From Actinobacteria bacterium OV450 (GTDB taxonomy: Bacteria > Actinomycetota > Actinomycetes > Streptomycetales > Streptomycetaceae): DNA of 64,000 nucleotides. This document shows positions 37,295 through 46,595 of the stretch, in pieces (the stretch's first letter is position 1; the number at the start of each line of letters is the position of its first letter). Below the pieces are notes generated by a model. That model made no database searches. It was not told the origin of the DNA and worked only from the letters and a program-made list of their open reading frames with translations. Both the position numbers and the translations under genes were made by a program. Where the stretch lies: assembly GCA_001298555.1 (NCBI GenBank), contig LJCW01000219.1, positions 25,214 through 89,213 of the forward strand, written 5' to 3'.

Positions 37295-38404
37295 TCAGGC
37301 CTGGATGCGGTTGCTCATCCACACCAGCATCGGCGGGATCTCGCGGCGCCAGGTGTTGAAGTTGTGGCCGCCGCTGTCGAGGATGATCGAGGAGACCCGG
37401 TCCGGGCCCTTGACCAGCTTGATGAACTTCTTGGTGTCGTCCAGGTTCGGCTCGCCCTGCTCGCTGCTGGTGACCAGGAAGGACGTGCCGGACGGCTTCT
37501 TGTTCTCGATGCTGTGCAGGACGTCCGCGCGCTTCTTCAGCTTGTCGTCGCCCGCGAACAGGTTGCCGGTCGTCGCGTCGTTCGCCGCGTCGTAGTACGC
37601 GGACAGACCCGCGGCGGCGCCGAAGGTCTGCGGGTAGTGCGCGGCGATCTTCAGGGCGCAGTAGCCGCCCGTCGAGTTGCCGATGAAGCCCATGTTCTGC
37701 GGCTTCTTGCCGACCCGGAAGGTGTCCTGGATGGCCTGCGGCAGGTCCTGGCCGAAGAACGTCTCGGTCTGGGGGCCGCCCGGTATGTCCACGCACTCGG
37801 TGTCACGCGGCGGTGCGATCGTCGGGCGCAGCATCACCAGGATCATCGGCTTCATCTTGCCCGCCTTGGCCTGCTTGAAGGCCGTCATCGGGTAGTTCAG
37901 CCCTTTGATCAGGTTCTCGGCGGTGCCCGGGTAGCCCGTCAGCACGATCGAGGCCGGAAAGTTCTGCTCCTTGTGCTGCGGCTGGAAGTACTCCGGCGGC
38001 AGCCACACGTACCCCGGGCTCGTTATTTTCGACTTCTGCCCGGTTATGGCAACCTTCAGGATCTGTCCGCCCACCTGGGGCTGGGCGCCGCCCGGCACGT
38101 CGAGCTTCTGCTTGTCGACGACCTTGATGTCCTTGCTGCTCATCGAGTGGTCCACGACCTTGCCGACGGAAGTCTGCTGGCCGAACAGGTCCGCCCACGA
38201 GCCGTAGAAGGAGAAGGACTTGTTCGCCGCCAGACCGACGGCCGAGAACAGCGCCAGCTGGGTCGCGAGCAGGAGGCCGATCCGGCCGAGCAGCGCACGC
38301 CAGGTGCGGCCCGAGAGCCGGGGCCACCACCACACCGTGGCCGCGAACAGCAGCACACCGGCGATGATGGCCAGCGCCAGAACCGTATTACTGGTGAGAC
38401 CCAT
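37295..38404 (-). CDS. Membrane-anchored alpha/beta-hydrolase esterase (antigen 85/esterase D-like)
   Basis: A 369-residue protein with two N-terminal TM helices (about 5-27 and 40-60), then an extracytoplasmic alpha/beta-hydrolase domain (about 110-369). The nucleophile elbow is GFIGNSTGGYCALKIA (Ser in GNSTG), the oxyanion strand is SIVLTGYPG, and DSGGHNFNTWRREIP supplies the catalytic His. Mycolyltransferase-like proteins of this family act on cell-surface esters; Streptomyces has no mycolic acids, so it is probably a general carboxylesterase of the envelope. It is divergent from the MprF-like gene. Confidence 0.87.
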   Translation of the reverse strand: MGLTSNTVLALAIIAGVLLFAATVWWWPRLSGRTWRALLGRIGLLLATQLALFSAVGLAANKSFSFYGSWADLFGQQTSVGKVVDHSMSSKDIKVVDKQKLDVPGGAQPQVGGQILKVAITGQKSKITSPGYVWLPPEYFQPQHKEQNFPASIVLTGYPGTAENLIKGLNYPMTAFKQAKAGKMKPMILVMLRPTIAPPRDTECVDIPGGPQTETFFGQDLPQAIQDTFRVGKKPQNMGFIGNSTGGYCALKIAAHYPQTFGAAAGLSAYYDAANDATTGNLFAGDDKLKKRADVLHSIENKKPSGTSFLVTSSEQGEPNLDDTKKFIKLVKGPDRVSSIILDSGGHNFNTWRREIPPMLVWMSNRIQA

Positions 38405-38556
38405 GAGCAGTCAGTCGACTTTCTGATGGCAGGACTAGTTTTTCTCGGCGGAAGAGTGAACCCGCTCGGCCCCGATGTCGTCCTAGTGGACGCACCACAC
38501 TCCGGAGGCTGTCGCGGCCTTCGGCCACATGATCTCTCGCGGAGCAACGGGAAGCG

Positions 38557-40614
38557 ATGTCTAGCAGGATAGATGGCGATAAGTCGGGACAGGTTCCGAA
38601 GCAGGTCCGCCGAATCTTCCGCGGGCCCCGACCGGAGTCGGTGCCCGGGCTCGTAGGTACGGCCGTCATGATCGTCGGCCTTCTGGACATCGCGGCGGGC
38701 GTGTTCCCGCGGTTCCGGCACAGCCGGATCCACGCGGTCACCGAGGTGCTGCCCGGTTCGCTGGGCCCGTTCGCAGCCGCCCTCGCCATCAGCGCGGGCG
38801 TCCTGCTGCTCCTGCTCGCCCACGGCCTCAAGCGCCGCAAGCGCCGTGCCTGGCGGGCCGCCGTCGTGCTGCTCCCGGCCGGTGCCGTGGCGCAGTTCAC
38901 GTACCGGCACTCCGTCATCAGCGTCGTCATCTCGGCGGTGCTCCTGGGGCTCATCGTCCGCCACCAGGGTGAGTTCAAGGCCCTGCCGGACCCGCGCAGC
39001 CGCTGGAAGGCGCTCGCCAACTTCGTGCTGATGAGCGCCGGCTCCATCGGACTCGGTCTGGTCATCGTCAACTCCCACCCGGGCCGTGTCGTCGGCCATC
39101 CGGGTGTTTACGAGCAGATCAGCCACGTCGTGTACGGCCTCTTCGGCATCGAGGGACCCGTCGACTACTCCGGCCGCGTCTCCTGGACCGTGGGCTACTC
39201 CCTCGGCGCCCTCGGCATGCTGACCGCGCTCACCACCATCTACCTGGCCTTCCGCCCCGAGCACCCGGCCGCCCGGCTCACCGCCGACGACGAGACCAAG
39301 CTGCGCGAGTTGCTCGCCAAGCACGGCGGCCGCGACTCCCTCGGCCACTTCGCGCTCCGCCGCGACAAGGCCGTCGTCTTCTCCCCGAGCGGCAAGGCCG
39401 CCGTCACCTACCGCGTCGTCTCCGGCGTGATGCTCGCCTCCGGCGACCCCATCGGCGACGTCGAGGCCTGGCCCGGCGCCATCGAGCGGTTCATGGAGGA
39501 GGCCAAGGCCCACTCCTGGACCCCGGCCGTCGTGGGCTGCAGCGAGACCGGCGGCGAGGTCTGGACCCGCGAGACCGGGCTGGACGCCCTGGAGCTCGGT
39601 GACGAGGCGATCGTCGACGTCAAAGACTTCTCGCTCTCCGGCCGCCCCATGCGCAACGTCCGCCAGATGGTGAAGCGCATCGAGCGCAACGGCTACACCA
39701 CCAAGGTCCGCCGCGTCAGCGAGCTGACCGAGGAGGAGCTGGAGCAGGTGCGCGGCGCGGCCGTCGCCTGGCGCGGCACCGACACCGAGCGCGGCTTCTC
39801 CATGGCCCTGGGCCGGGTCGGCGAGGAGGGCGACGGCGACTGCTTCATCGCCACCGCGCACCGCGTGGAGGAGAACGACCCCAGCCCCTTCGGCGACCTC
39901 AAGGCCATCCAGCACTTCGTGCCGTGGGGCAAGGACGGCATGTCGCTGGAGATGATGCGCCGCGACCGCTCCGCCGACCCCGGCATGAACGAACTGCTGA
40001 TCGTCGCCTCCCTGCAACAGGCGCCCGACCTGGGCATCGAGAAGGTCTCCCTGAACTTCGCGATGTTCCGCGCGGCGCTGGCCCGCGGCGAGAAGATCGG
40101 CGCCGGCCCGGTCCTGCGCATGTGGCGCAGCCTGCTGGTCTTCCTCTCGCGCTGGTTCCAGATCGAGTCGCTCTACAAGTTCAACGAGAAGTTCCGCCCC
40201 CGCTGGGAGCCGCGCTTCATGGTCTACCGCACCAGCAGCGACCTGCCCCGCATCGGCTTCGCCGTGATGCAGGCCGAGGGCTTCGTGACGGTGGCCCTGC
40301 CCCGGCTGTTCGCCAGCCGCCGCCGCCCCAAGCCGGTGCGCACCTGCGCCCACAACCCCGGGGCGACCGCGGTACCGGCGCAGCCGAAGCAGGACCGCGA
40401 GGTCCAGGTCGCCCCCCCCCCCCCGCCGCCCCGGAGCCCGGCCCGCCACCCCGGCGGGCCGGGCTCCGGCGTTTCCCGGCCGAGAGCCCGCGCCCCCGCC
40501 GGGCCGAGGGCCCGCGCCTCCGCCCGGCCGCAGCCCCCCCCCCCCCCCCGGGCGCCGGCCCGGGCCCTCCGCCCGCGTACCGCCCGGTCAGGGCGGCGGC
40601 CCTACCCTGGAGCC
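38557..40614 (+). CDS. MprF-like phosphatidylglycerol lysyltransferase domain (DUF2156) protein, no stop before folP
   Basis: Membrane aminoacyltransferase-like protein. About six TM helices (residues 25-235) are followed by a DUF2156 GNAT-fold domain (about 250-590; SGKAAVTYRVVSGVMLASGDP, FSMALGRVGEEGDGD, PGMNELLIVASLQQ, WEPRFMVYRTSSDLPRIG). MprF-type enzymes transfer lysine or alanine from tRNA to phosphatidylglycerol, lowering envelope charge. The domain ends near residue 590, yet no stop occurs in any frame until folP: the frame passes a 13-C tract (40412-40424), a hairpin (40433-40467) and a 16-C tract (40534-40549), then enters folP in the same frame as one 976-residue open frame. The end given is the last base before the folP ATG. 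Sequence error in the tracts is likely. Confidence 0.75.
40412..40424 (+). repeat. Homopolymer tract of 13 C
   Basis: Thirteen consecutive C in the 3' end of the MprF-like gene, far longer than usual runs in this window and prone to slippage in replication or sequencing. Confidence 0.9.
40433..40467 (+). terminator. Strong hairpin behind the MprF-like gene
   Basis: GGAGCCCGGCCCGCC (40433-40447) and GGCGGGCCGGGCTCC (40453-40467) are a perfect 15-bp stem with loop ACCCC, followed by CGTTTCCC. It has the form of a terminator but currently lies inside an open frame. Confidence 0.6.
40534..40549 (+). repeat. Homopolymer tract of 16 C
   Basis: Sixteen consecutive C, 66 bases before the folP start codon. 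Confidence 0.9.
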
Positions 40615-41487
40615 ATGAACATCGAGCACGGGGCCGTCGGCAGGGGCCGGGTCACAGGCCTGCCGGACTGGGACCGCTGCGGGGTCATGGGCGTCGTCAA
40701 CGTCACCCCGGACTCCTTCTCCGACGGGGGGCGCTGGTTCGACACCACCGCCGCCGTCAAACGCGGACTCGACCTCGTGGCCCAGGGCGCCGACCTCGTC
40801 GACGTCGGCGGCGAGTCCACCCGCCCCGGCGCCACCCGCGTCGACGAGGAGGAGGAGCTGCGCCGCGTCGTCCCCGTGGTGCGCGGACTGGCCTCCGAAG
40901 GGGTCACCGTCTCCGTCGACACCATGCGCGCCTCCGTCGCCGCCCGGGCCGTCGCAGCCGGCGCCCTGCTGGTCAACGACGTCAGCGGCGGACTCGCCGA
41001 CCCCGGCATGATCCCGGCCGTAGCCGCCGCCGAGGTGCCGTTCGTGGTGATGCACTGGCGCGGCTTCAGCGACGGCATGAACAGCCTCGCCGTCTACGAG
41101 GACGTCCTCGCCGAGGTCACCGCGGAGCTGCGCACCCGCATCGACGCCGTCGTGGCCGGCGGTATCGCCCCCGAGCGGCTCCTCGTCGACCCCGGACTCG
41201 GCTTCGCCAAGAACGCCGAGCACGACCTGGCCCTGGTCGCCCACCTCCCCGAGCTGCGCGCCCTCGGGTTCCCGCTGCTGGTCGCCGCGTCGCGCAAACG
41301 GTTCCTCGGCCGGGTGCTGGCCGGCGCGGCGGACGCCGCGCCGCCGCCGGCCCGCGAGCGCGACGCCGCCACCGCCGCCGTCTCCGCCATCGCCGCCCAT
41401 CAGGGCGCCTGGGCCGTACGGGTCCACGAGGTACGGGCCACGGCCGACGCGGTTCGGGTGGCCCGCGCCGTGGAAGGGGCCCTGTGA
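40615..41487 (+). CDS. folP: Dihydropteroate synthase FolP
   Basis: Condenses p-aminobenzoate with 6-hydroxymethyl-dihydropterin pyrophosphate; target of sulfonamides. From ATG 40615 the protein has 290 residues and all TIM-barrel signatures: GVVNVTPDSFSDGG, VDVGGESTRPGATRV, SVDTMRA, NDVSGGLAD, DPGLGFAKN and VAASRKRFLG. TGGAG lies 3 bases before the ATG. The upstream MprF-like frame is open into it, but the family normally starts here. It opens the fol cluster (folP, SnoaL-like gene, folB, folK), with folE facing it. Confidence 0.95.
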   Translation: MNIEHGAVGRGRVTGLPDWDRCGVMGVVNVTPDSFSDGGRWFDTTAAVKRGLDLVAQGADLVDVGGESTRPGATRVDEEEELRRVVPVVRGLASEGVTVSVDTMRASVAARAVAAGALLVNDVSGGLADPGMIPAVAAAEVPFVVMHWRGFSDGMNSLAVYEDVLAEVTAELRTRIDAVVAGGIAPERLLVDPGLGFAKNAEHDLALVAHLPELRALGFPLLVAASRKRFLGRVLAGAADAAPPPARERDAATAAVSAIAAHQGAWAVRVHEVRATADAVRVARAVEGAL

Positions 41488-41533
41488 TCCGTCCCGCCGG
41501 TGGCCGGACCCGTACAGCCAGGAGAGGGGAACG

Positions 41534-41977
41534 GTGAGCCGCACAGACATCGAAGCCGTCGACGAGGTCAACACGGCCTTCTACGAGGCCATGGAGCGGG
41601 GGGACTTCGACGCACTGTCGGCGCTCTGGCTCGAAGACGAGATCTCCTGCGTGCACCCGGGCTGGCCGGTGCTCTCCGGCCGCGGCGAGGTGCTCCGCTC
41701 GTACGCGCTGATCATGTCCCACACCGACTACATCCAGTTCTTCCTCACCGACACGAAAGTCGCCGTCATAGGTGACACCGCACTGGTGACGTGCACGGAG
41801 AACATCCTCAGCGGCGGCCCCGCCGAGGAGGGCGGCGCGCTCGGCCCGCTGGTCGGTCAGCTGGTCGTCGCCACGAATGTGTTCCGACGCACATCGGAGG
41901 GGTGGAGGCTCTGGTCCCACCACGGTTCTCCCGTCCTGACGGAGTCCGACGAGGACGAGGAAGAGGACTCCGCCTGA
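41534..41977 (+). CDS. SnoaL/NTF2-like fold protein
   Basis: A 147-residue protein of the nuclear transport factor 2-like superfamily. It shows EVNTAFYEAMERGDFDALSALW, CVHPGWPVLSGRGEVLRSYA and NVFRRTSEGWRLWSHHGSPV, then an acidic tail. The catalytic or ligand role is not readable. GTG 41534 is preceded by GAGAGGGGAA. It lies 46 bases after folP and before folB in the same direction, a conserved position in Streptomyces fol clusters, so a link to pterin metabolism is possible. A short hairpin at 41976-41993 follows the stop. Confidence 0.85.
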   Translation: MSRTDIEAVDEVNTAFYEAMERGDFDALSALWLEDEISCVHPGWPVLSGRGEVLRSYALIMSHTDYIQFFLTDTKVAVIGDTALVTCTENILSGGPAEEGGALGPLVGQLVVATNVFRRTSEGWRLWSHHGSPVLTESDEDEEEDSA

Positions 41978-41993
41978 CCCCACCGGCGGGGTC
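41976..41993 (+). terminator. Short hairpin at the stop of the SnoaL-like gene
   Basis: GACCCC (41976-41981) and GGGGTC (41988-41993) with a 6-base loop overlap the stop codon. Weak; may only attenuate. Confidence 0.35.
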
Positions 41994-42107
41994 CGAGGCC
42001 TTTCGCAGGTAAATTCGAGGACGGACGACGCCGACCGCACTCGGCGCAGGCCCATGGATCCGGGGAGTCCCGGACCGCAAGCACCTACGAAAGCAGGAGT
42101 GATTCGC

Positions 42108-42467
42108 GTGGATCGTGTCGCGCTGCGCGGCCTCAAGGCTCGCGGGCACCACGGCGTCTTCCCCCGGGAACGCGAGGAGGGCCAGACCTTCATCGTCGAC
42201 CTCGTGCTGCACATCGACACCCGCCCCGCGGCGGCCGACGACGACCTGGCGAAGACCGTGCACTACGGGGTCGTCGCCGAAGAGGTCGTCGACGTGGTCC
42301 AGGGAGAGCCCGTCGACCTGATCGAGACCCTGGCCGAGCGGATCGCCCAGCAGTGCCTGAAGCACGAAGCGGTGGCACAGGTGGAGGTCGTCGTCCACAA
42401 ACCGGACGCCCCCATCACCGTCCCCTTCGACGACGTGACCATCACGATCACCCGGAGCCGCGTGTGA
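42108..42467 (+). CDS. folB: Dihydroneopterin aldolase FolB
   Basis: Cleaves dihydroneopterin to 6-hydroxymethyl-dihydropterin and glycolaldehyde. The 119-residue protein begins DRVALRGLKARGHHGVF and contains the conserved HYGVVAEEVV and LIETLAERIA with the catalytic Glu/Tyr region and VHKPDAPI (Lys). GTG 42108 has AGGAG 8 bases before it; GTG 42099 overlaps that site and is rejected. Stop and folK GTG overlap (GTGA). Confidence 0.95.
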   Translation: MDRVALRGLKARGHHGVFPREREEGQTFIVDLVLHIDTRPAAADDDLAKTVHYGVVAEEVVDVVQGEPVDLIETLAERIAQQCLKHEAVAQVEVVVHKPDAPITVPFDDVTITITRSRV

Positions 42468-43072
42468 ACAACGGACTGAACGCCCAGAGCGACCCCACCG
42501 TCCAGCCGGTGCCCGCATCCGTCGTCGAGACGGTGGACGCGGCCGATGTGACCCTGTCCAACCCCAAGTGGGCCGTGATCGCGCTCGGCGCGAACCTCGG
42601 CAACCGCCTGGAGACCCTCCAGGGCGCCATCGACGCCCTCGGCGACACCCCCGGCCTGCGGGTCAAGGCCGTCTCCCCCGTCTACGAGACCGAGCCGTGG
42701 GGCGTGGAGCCCGGCTCGCAGCCCTCGTACCTCAACGCGGTGGTCCGCGTGAAGACCACGCTGCCGCCGTCGTCACTGCTGGAGCGCGGGCACGCCATCG
42801 AGGAGGCCTTCGACCGCGTCCGCGAGGAGCGCTGGGGTCCCCGCACCATCGACGTCGACATCGTCTCGTACGCCGAGGTGGTCTCCGACGACCCGGTCCT
42901 CACCCTCCCGCACCCGCGGGCCCACCAGCGGGCCTTCGTCCTGGCCCCGTGGAACGACATCGACGCCGAGGCGCAGATCCCGGGGCACGGCCCGGTCGCG
43001 GCCCTCCTGTCCGGAATCGGCCTGACCGGCGTGACGCCGCGCCCGGACCTGGAACTCCGCCTCCCCGAGTAG
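42464..43072 (+). CDS. folK: 6-hydroxymethyl-dihydropterin pyrophosphokinase FolK
   Basis: Transfers pyrophosphate from ATP to hydroxymethyl-dihydropterin, making the substrate of FolP. The 202-residue protein has a 36-residue N-terminal extension, then VIALGANLGNRLETLQGAI, SPVYETEPWG, the metal/ATP signature RWGPRTIDVDIVSY and LPHPRAHQRAFVLAPW. GTG start overlaps the folB stop by four bases. Confidence 0.95.
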   Translation: MNNGLNAQSDPTVQPVPASVVETVDAADVTLSNPKWAVIALGANLGNRLETLQGAIDALGDTPGLRVKAVSPVYETEPWGVEPGSQPSYLNAVVRVKTTLPPSSLLERGHAIEEAFDRVREERWGPRTIDVDIVSYAEVVSDDPVLTLPHPRAHQRAFVLAPWNDIDAEAQIPGHGPVAALLSGIGLTGVTPRPDLELRLPE

Positions 43073-43137
43073 TCGTTAACCTGTGGCTGGCTGAGGCCGA
43101 CGACGTGGTGCGGAGAGCGAAAGCGGGGAACGGGCAC

Positions 43138-43626
43138 GTGAAGCAACTGAGGCCGGCGGTCCTGGCGGGGATCTTCGTCGTCGCCGGGGTGCTGTCCTGG
43201 GCGGGCGCCCGGCTGTGGAACGCGTACGGGACCCTGCCGGGCGTCCCGCTGGCCGCGCCCATCGTCCTGGGCGTGATCGCGGTCGTCCTGCTGGCCACGG
43301 CACTGTCGCTGCGGGCCCGGCTCAGGGCCCAGCGCGAGCGCCGGCCGGGTGCCAAGGGCGTGGAGCCGCTGATGGCGGCCCGCGCGGTCGTCTTCGGCCA
43401 GGCCAGCGCGCTCGTGGCCGCCCTCGTGGCGGGCATGTACGGCGGCGTGGGCGTCTTCCTGCTGGCCGACGGCCTGGAGGTGCCCGCCCGCCGTGACCAG
43501 GCCTGGTACGCCGCCTTCTCGGTCCTGGCGGGCGCAGCCGTCATCGCCGCCGCCCTCTTCCTGGAGCACGTCCTGAAACTCCCGGAGGACGACGACACCA
43601 CCCCCCACTCCCCGGCCCGCACCTGA
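43138..43626 (+). CDS. DUF3180 membrane protein
   Basis: A 162-residue protein with four TM helices in two pairs (about 6-24, 34-53, 82-105, 118-142) separated by a basic loop RLRAQRERRPGAKGVEPLMAAR. This is DUF3180, an actinobacterial family found behind folK; role unknown. GTG 43138 has GGGGAA upstream. Convergent with folE (30-base gap). Confidence 0.85.
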   Translation: MKQLRPAVLAGIFVVAGVLSWAGARLWNAYGTLPGVPLAAPIVLGVIAVVLLATALSLRARLRAQRERRPGAKGVEPLMAARAVVFGQASALVAALVAGMYGGVGVFLLADGLEVPARRDQAWYAAFSVLAGAAVIAAALFLEHVLKLPEDDDTTPHSPART

Positions 43627-43656
43627 CCCGCGCCGGGGCCGGGGGTTCACATCCGG

Positions 43657-44265
43657 TCAGCGAGCCATGATCAGGCTCATGGCCTCGTTGCGGGTCGCGG
43701 GGTCGCGGAGCTGACCGCGGACCGCCGAAGTGATCGTCTTCGCGCCGGGCTTGCGGACCCCGCGCATCGTCATGCACATGTGCTCGCACTCGACGACCAC
43801 GATGACCCCGCGCGGCTCCAGGATCTCCATCAGGGAATCCGCGATCTGCGTGGTCAGCCGCTCCTGCACCTGCGGACGGCGGGCGAACACGTCCACGAGG
43901 CGGGCCAGCTTCGACAGGCCCGTGATCTTGCCGTCGGTGGACGGGATGTAGCCGACGTGGGCCACACCGTGGAACGGCACCAGGTGGTGCTCACAGGAAC
44001 TCATGACCTCGATGTCCTTGACCAGGACCATCTCGTCGTGGCCGAGGTCGAAGGTGGTCGTCAGGACCTCTTCGGGCTTCTGGTAGAGGCCGGCGAATAT
44101 CTCCTTGTACGCCCTGGCCACACGGGCCGGGGTCTCCAGGAGGCCCTCGCGCTCCGGGTCCTCGCCGACCGCGATCAGGAGTTCGCGGACCGCCGCCTCG
44201 GCGCGCTTCTCGTCGAACTCGCCGATCGTGCCCTCGTCACCGGTCAGGGTCACTGGGTCGGTCAT
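43657..44265 (-). CDS. folE: GTP cyclohydrolase I FolE
   Basis: Converts GTP to 7,8-dihydroneopterin triphosphate, first step of folate synthesis. The 202-residue product has the zinc site Cys/His/Cys in [12 protein letters not shown] and [14 protein letters not shown], and [23 protein letters not shown] 44265 is chosen with GAGGAAGAG upstream; ATG 44304 is an in-frame alternative. It follows ftsH on the same strand after a hairpin. Confidence 0.96.
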   Translation of the reverse strand: MTDPVTLTGDEGTIGEFDEKRAEAAVRELLIAVGEDPEREGLLETPARVARAYKEIFAGLYQKPEEVLTTTFDLGHDEMVLVKDIEVMSSCEHHLVPFHGVAHVGYIPSTDGKITGLSKLARLVDVFARRPQVQERLTTQIADSLMEILEPRGVIVVVECEHMCMTMRGVRKPGAKTITSAVRGQLRDPATRNEAMSLIMAR

Positions 44266-44310
44266 CTCTTCCTCGTTCCTGTGTGCACTGCCGCTCGCGG
44301 ACACGCGAAA

Positions 44311-44349
44311 GTGCCGCGCCCCCCAGGCTAGAACCTGGGGGGCACGGCA
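44311..44349 (-). terminator. ftsH terminator hairpin
   Basis: CCCCCCAGG (44318-44326) and CCTGGGGGG (44333-44341) form a 9-bp stem, extended by TGCCG/CGGCA outside a small internal loop. It lies 28 bases downstream of the ftsH stop and before folE. Confidence 0.7.
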
Positions 44350-44376
44350 TCCATTCCGGGACGGTCCGGCCGAGGG

Positions 44377-46398
44377 CTACTCGGCGCGGTCCTCCGGCGC
44401 GGTGTCCTTCTCCACGGAGACGGCGGACGAGGCCGCCGACGTGCCGTTCGCCGAGTTCGTCAGCTGGAGCTCCTTGGGAGAGAGCACCGGCGGACGGGTC
44501 GACGGGGTGCGGTGCGAGGAGCCGGTCCACGCCGGACGGGCCGGGCGCTTCACGATCGTCGAGAAGATCTCGGCGATCTCCTCCTTGCCCAGCGTCTCCT
44601 TCTCCAGGAGCGCGAGAACCAGGTTGTCGAGGACGTCGCGGTTCTCGACCAGGATCTCCCAGGCCTCGTTGTGCGCCGTCTCGATGAGCTTCTTGACCTC
44701 TTCGTCGACCAGCGCCGCGACCTCTTCCGAGTAGTCCCGCGGGTGCGACATCTCGCGGCCCAGGAACGGCTCGGTGTTGTCCCCGCCGAACTTGATCGCG
44801 CCGAGGCGCTCGGTCATGCCGTACTGGGTCACCATCGCGCGGGCCGTCGCCGTGGCCTTCTCGATGTCGTTCGCCGCACCCGTGGTCGGGTCGTGGAAGA
44901 CCAGCTCCTCGGCAGCGCGGCCGCCCAGCATGTACGCCAGCTGGTCGAGCATCTCGTTGCGCGTGGTCGAGTACTTGTCCTCGTCGGGCAGGACCATGGT
45001 GTAGCCCAGTGCCCGGCCGCGGGACAGGATCGTGATCTTGTGGACCGGGTCGGAGTTCGGGGAGGCCGCCGCGACCAGGGCGTGACCGCCCTCGTGGTAC
45101 GCGGTGATCTTCTTTTCCCGGTCCGACATGATCCGGGTCCGCTTCTGCGGGCCCGCCACGACGCGGTCGATGGCCTCGTCCAGCATGTGGTTGTCGATCA
45201 GCTTGCGGTCCGAGCGGGCGGTGAGCAGCGCCGCCTCGTTCAGGACGTTGGACAGATCGGCACCGGTGAAGCCGGGGGTGCGGCGGGCGACGGCCGAGAG
45301 GTCGACGTCCGGAGCGACCGGCTTGCCCTTCTGGTGGACCTTGAGGATCTCCAGACGGCCCTGCATGTCCGGCCGGTCGACCGCGATCTGCCGGTCGAAG
45401 CGGCCCGGGCGCAGCAGCGCCGGGTCGAGGATGTCCGGGCGGTTCGTGGCGGCGATCAGGATGACGCCGCCCTTCACGTCGAAGCCGTCCATCTCGACGA
45501 GCAGCTGGTTCAGGGTCTGCTCGCGCTCGTCGTGGCCGCCGCCGAGGCCCGCACCGCGGTGCCGGCCGACAGCGTCGATCTCGTCGACGAAGACGATCGC
45601 CGGGGCGTTGGCCTTGGCCTGCTCGAACAGGTCGCGGACACGCGAGGCACCGACACCGACGAACATCTCGACGAAGTCGGAACCGGAGATCGAGTAGAAC
45701 GGGACTCCGGCCTCGCCCGCGACGGCGCGCGCCAGCAGGGTCTTGCCGGTTCCGGGCGGACCGTAGAGGAGCACGCCCTTGGGGATCTTGGCCCCGACGG
45801 CCTGGAACTTGGCCGGCTCCTGGAGGAACTCCTTGATCTCGTGGAGTTCCTCGACGGCCTCGTCCGAACCCGCGACGTCGGCGAACGTCGTCTTCGGGGT
45901 GTCCTTGGTGATGAGCTTGGCCTTGGACTTCCCGAAGTTCATCACCCGGGAGCCGCCGCCCTGCATCTGGTTCATCAGGAACAGGAAGACCACGACGATG
46001 AGCACGAAGGGCAGGAGGGAGAGCAGCACGCTCAGGAACGGGCTGGTCTTGTCCGGCTGGACCTTGTAGCCGTCCGGGATCTGACCGGATTCGAACTTGG
46101 TCTGGAGGTTCTGGGCGAGCTCGACGCCCTGATCCCCGATGTAGTTGGCCTGGAACTTGGAGCCGGAGTTGTCGGCGAGCTTCTGGTCCTTCTTCAGCTC
46201 GACCTTGATCATCTGGCTGTCGCCGGTGGTGAGCTCGGCGCTCTGCACCTGGCCACTGTTGATCGCCTTGATGACCTCGCTGGTGTCCACCGTCTTGTAG
46301 CCGCCGCCGGAGCCGACGACATTCATCAACACGACCACGGCGAGGACGGCCAGCACGATCCACATGACCGGCCCACGGAAGTATCGCTTCACGTCCAT
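44377..46398 (-). CDS. ftsH: ATP-dependent zinc metalloprotease FtsH
   Basis: Membrane-bound AAA+ protease of 673 residues that degrades misfolded membrane and regulatory proteins. Two TM helices (about 10-30 and 115-135) flank the periplasmic-type domain. The AAA+ module has [49 protein letters not shown] and [20 protein letters not shown] segment; the protease has [10 protein letters not shown] with the HExxH-type site. ATG 46398 is the only good start; AGGAGGG lies 25 bases upstream separated by a perfect hairpin (46403-46423). The C-terminal 50 residues are Pro/Ser-rich. Confidence 0.96.
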   Translation of the reverse strand: MDVKRYFRGPVMWIVLAVLAVVVLMNVVGSGGGYKTVDTSEVIKAINSGQVQSAELTTGDSQMIKVELKKDQKLADNSGSKFQANYIGDQGVELAQNLQTKFESGQIPDGYKVQPDKTSPFLSVLLSLLPFVLIVVVFLFLMNQMQGGGSRVMNFGKSKAKLITKDTPKTTFADVAGSDEAVEELHEIKEFLQEPAKFQAVGAKIPKGVLLYGPPGTGKTLLARAVAGEAGVPFYSISGSDFVEMFVGVGASRVRDLFEQAKANAPAIVFVDEIDAVGRHRGAGLGGGHDEREQTLNQLLVEMDGFDVKGGVILIAATNRPDILDPALLRPGRFDRQIAVDRPDMQGRLEILKVHQKGKPVAPDVDLSAVARRTPGFTGADLSNVLNEAALLTARSDRKLIDNHMLDEAIDRVVAGPQKRTRIMSDREKKITAYHEGGHALVAAASPNSDPVHKITILSRGRALGYTMVLPDEDKYSTTRNEMLDQLAYMLGGRAAEELVFHDPTTGAANDIEKATATARAMVTQYGMTERLGAIKFGGDNTEPFLGREMSHPRDYSEEVAALVDEEVKKLIETAHNEAWEILVENRDVLDNLVLALLEKETLGKEEIAEIFSTIVKRPARPAWTGSSHRTPSTRPPVLSPKELQLTNSANGTSAASSAVSVEKDTAPEDRAE

Positions 46399-46402
46399 CC
46401 AT

Positions 46403-46430
46403 ACGGGGTGCCGGGCACCCCGTCCCTCCT
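46403..46430 (-). promoter_or_regulatory. Hairpin between Shine-Dalgarno and start codon of ftsH
   Basis: On the minus strand AGGAGGG (46424-46430) is directly followed by a perfect 9-bp stem ACGGGGTGC/GCACCCCGT with loop CCG (46403-46423), then four bases to ATG 46398. Folding the stem would bring the ribosome site to about 5 bases from the start; unfolded it is 25 bases away. Confidence 0.5.
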
Positions 46431-46569
46431 GCCCGTAGGTAAATGCTGCTCTGAGTAAAGACTGTTCTTCGGAATGTACCCCTGTATTGTCACCCGCGGC
46501 CTCGTGGGACGGCTGACAGAACTGCTTTCCCCTGCTCCAACGCCGGGAATCGTTCCAGGGTTCCCCTGT

Positions 46570-46591
46570 GCGGGCCCCGGCCGGGGCCCGC
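46570..46591 (-). terminator. hpt terminator
   Basis: GCGGGCCCC (46570-46578) and GGGGCCCGC (46583-46591) form a perfect 9-bp stem with loop GGCC just after the hpt stop. Confidence 0.7.
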
Positions 46592-46595
46592 GGCG

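Noticed and set aside
44237..46402. A 721-residue Arg-rich frame over ftsH on the same strand
   Set aside because: Same-strand out-of-frame shadow of ftsH with no domain.
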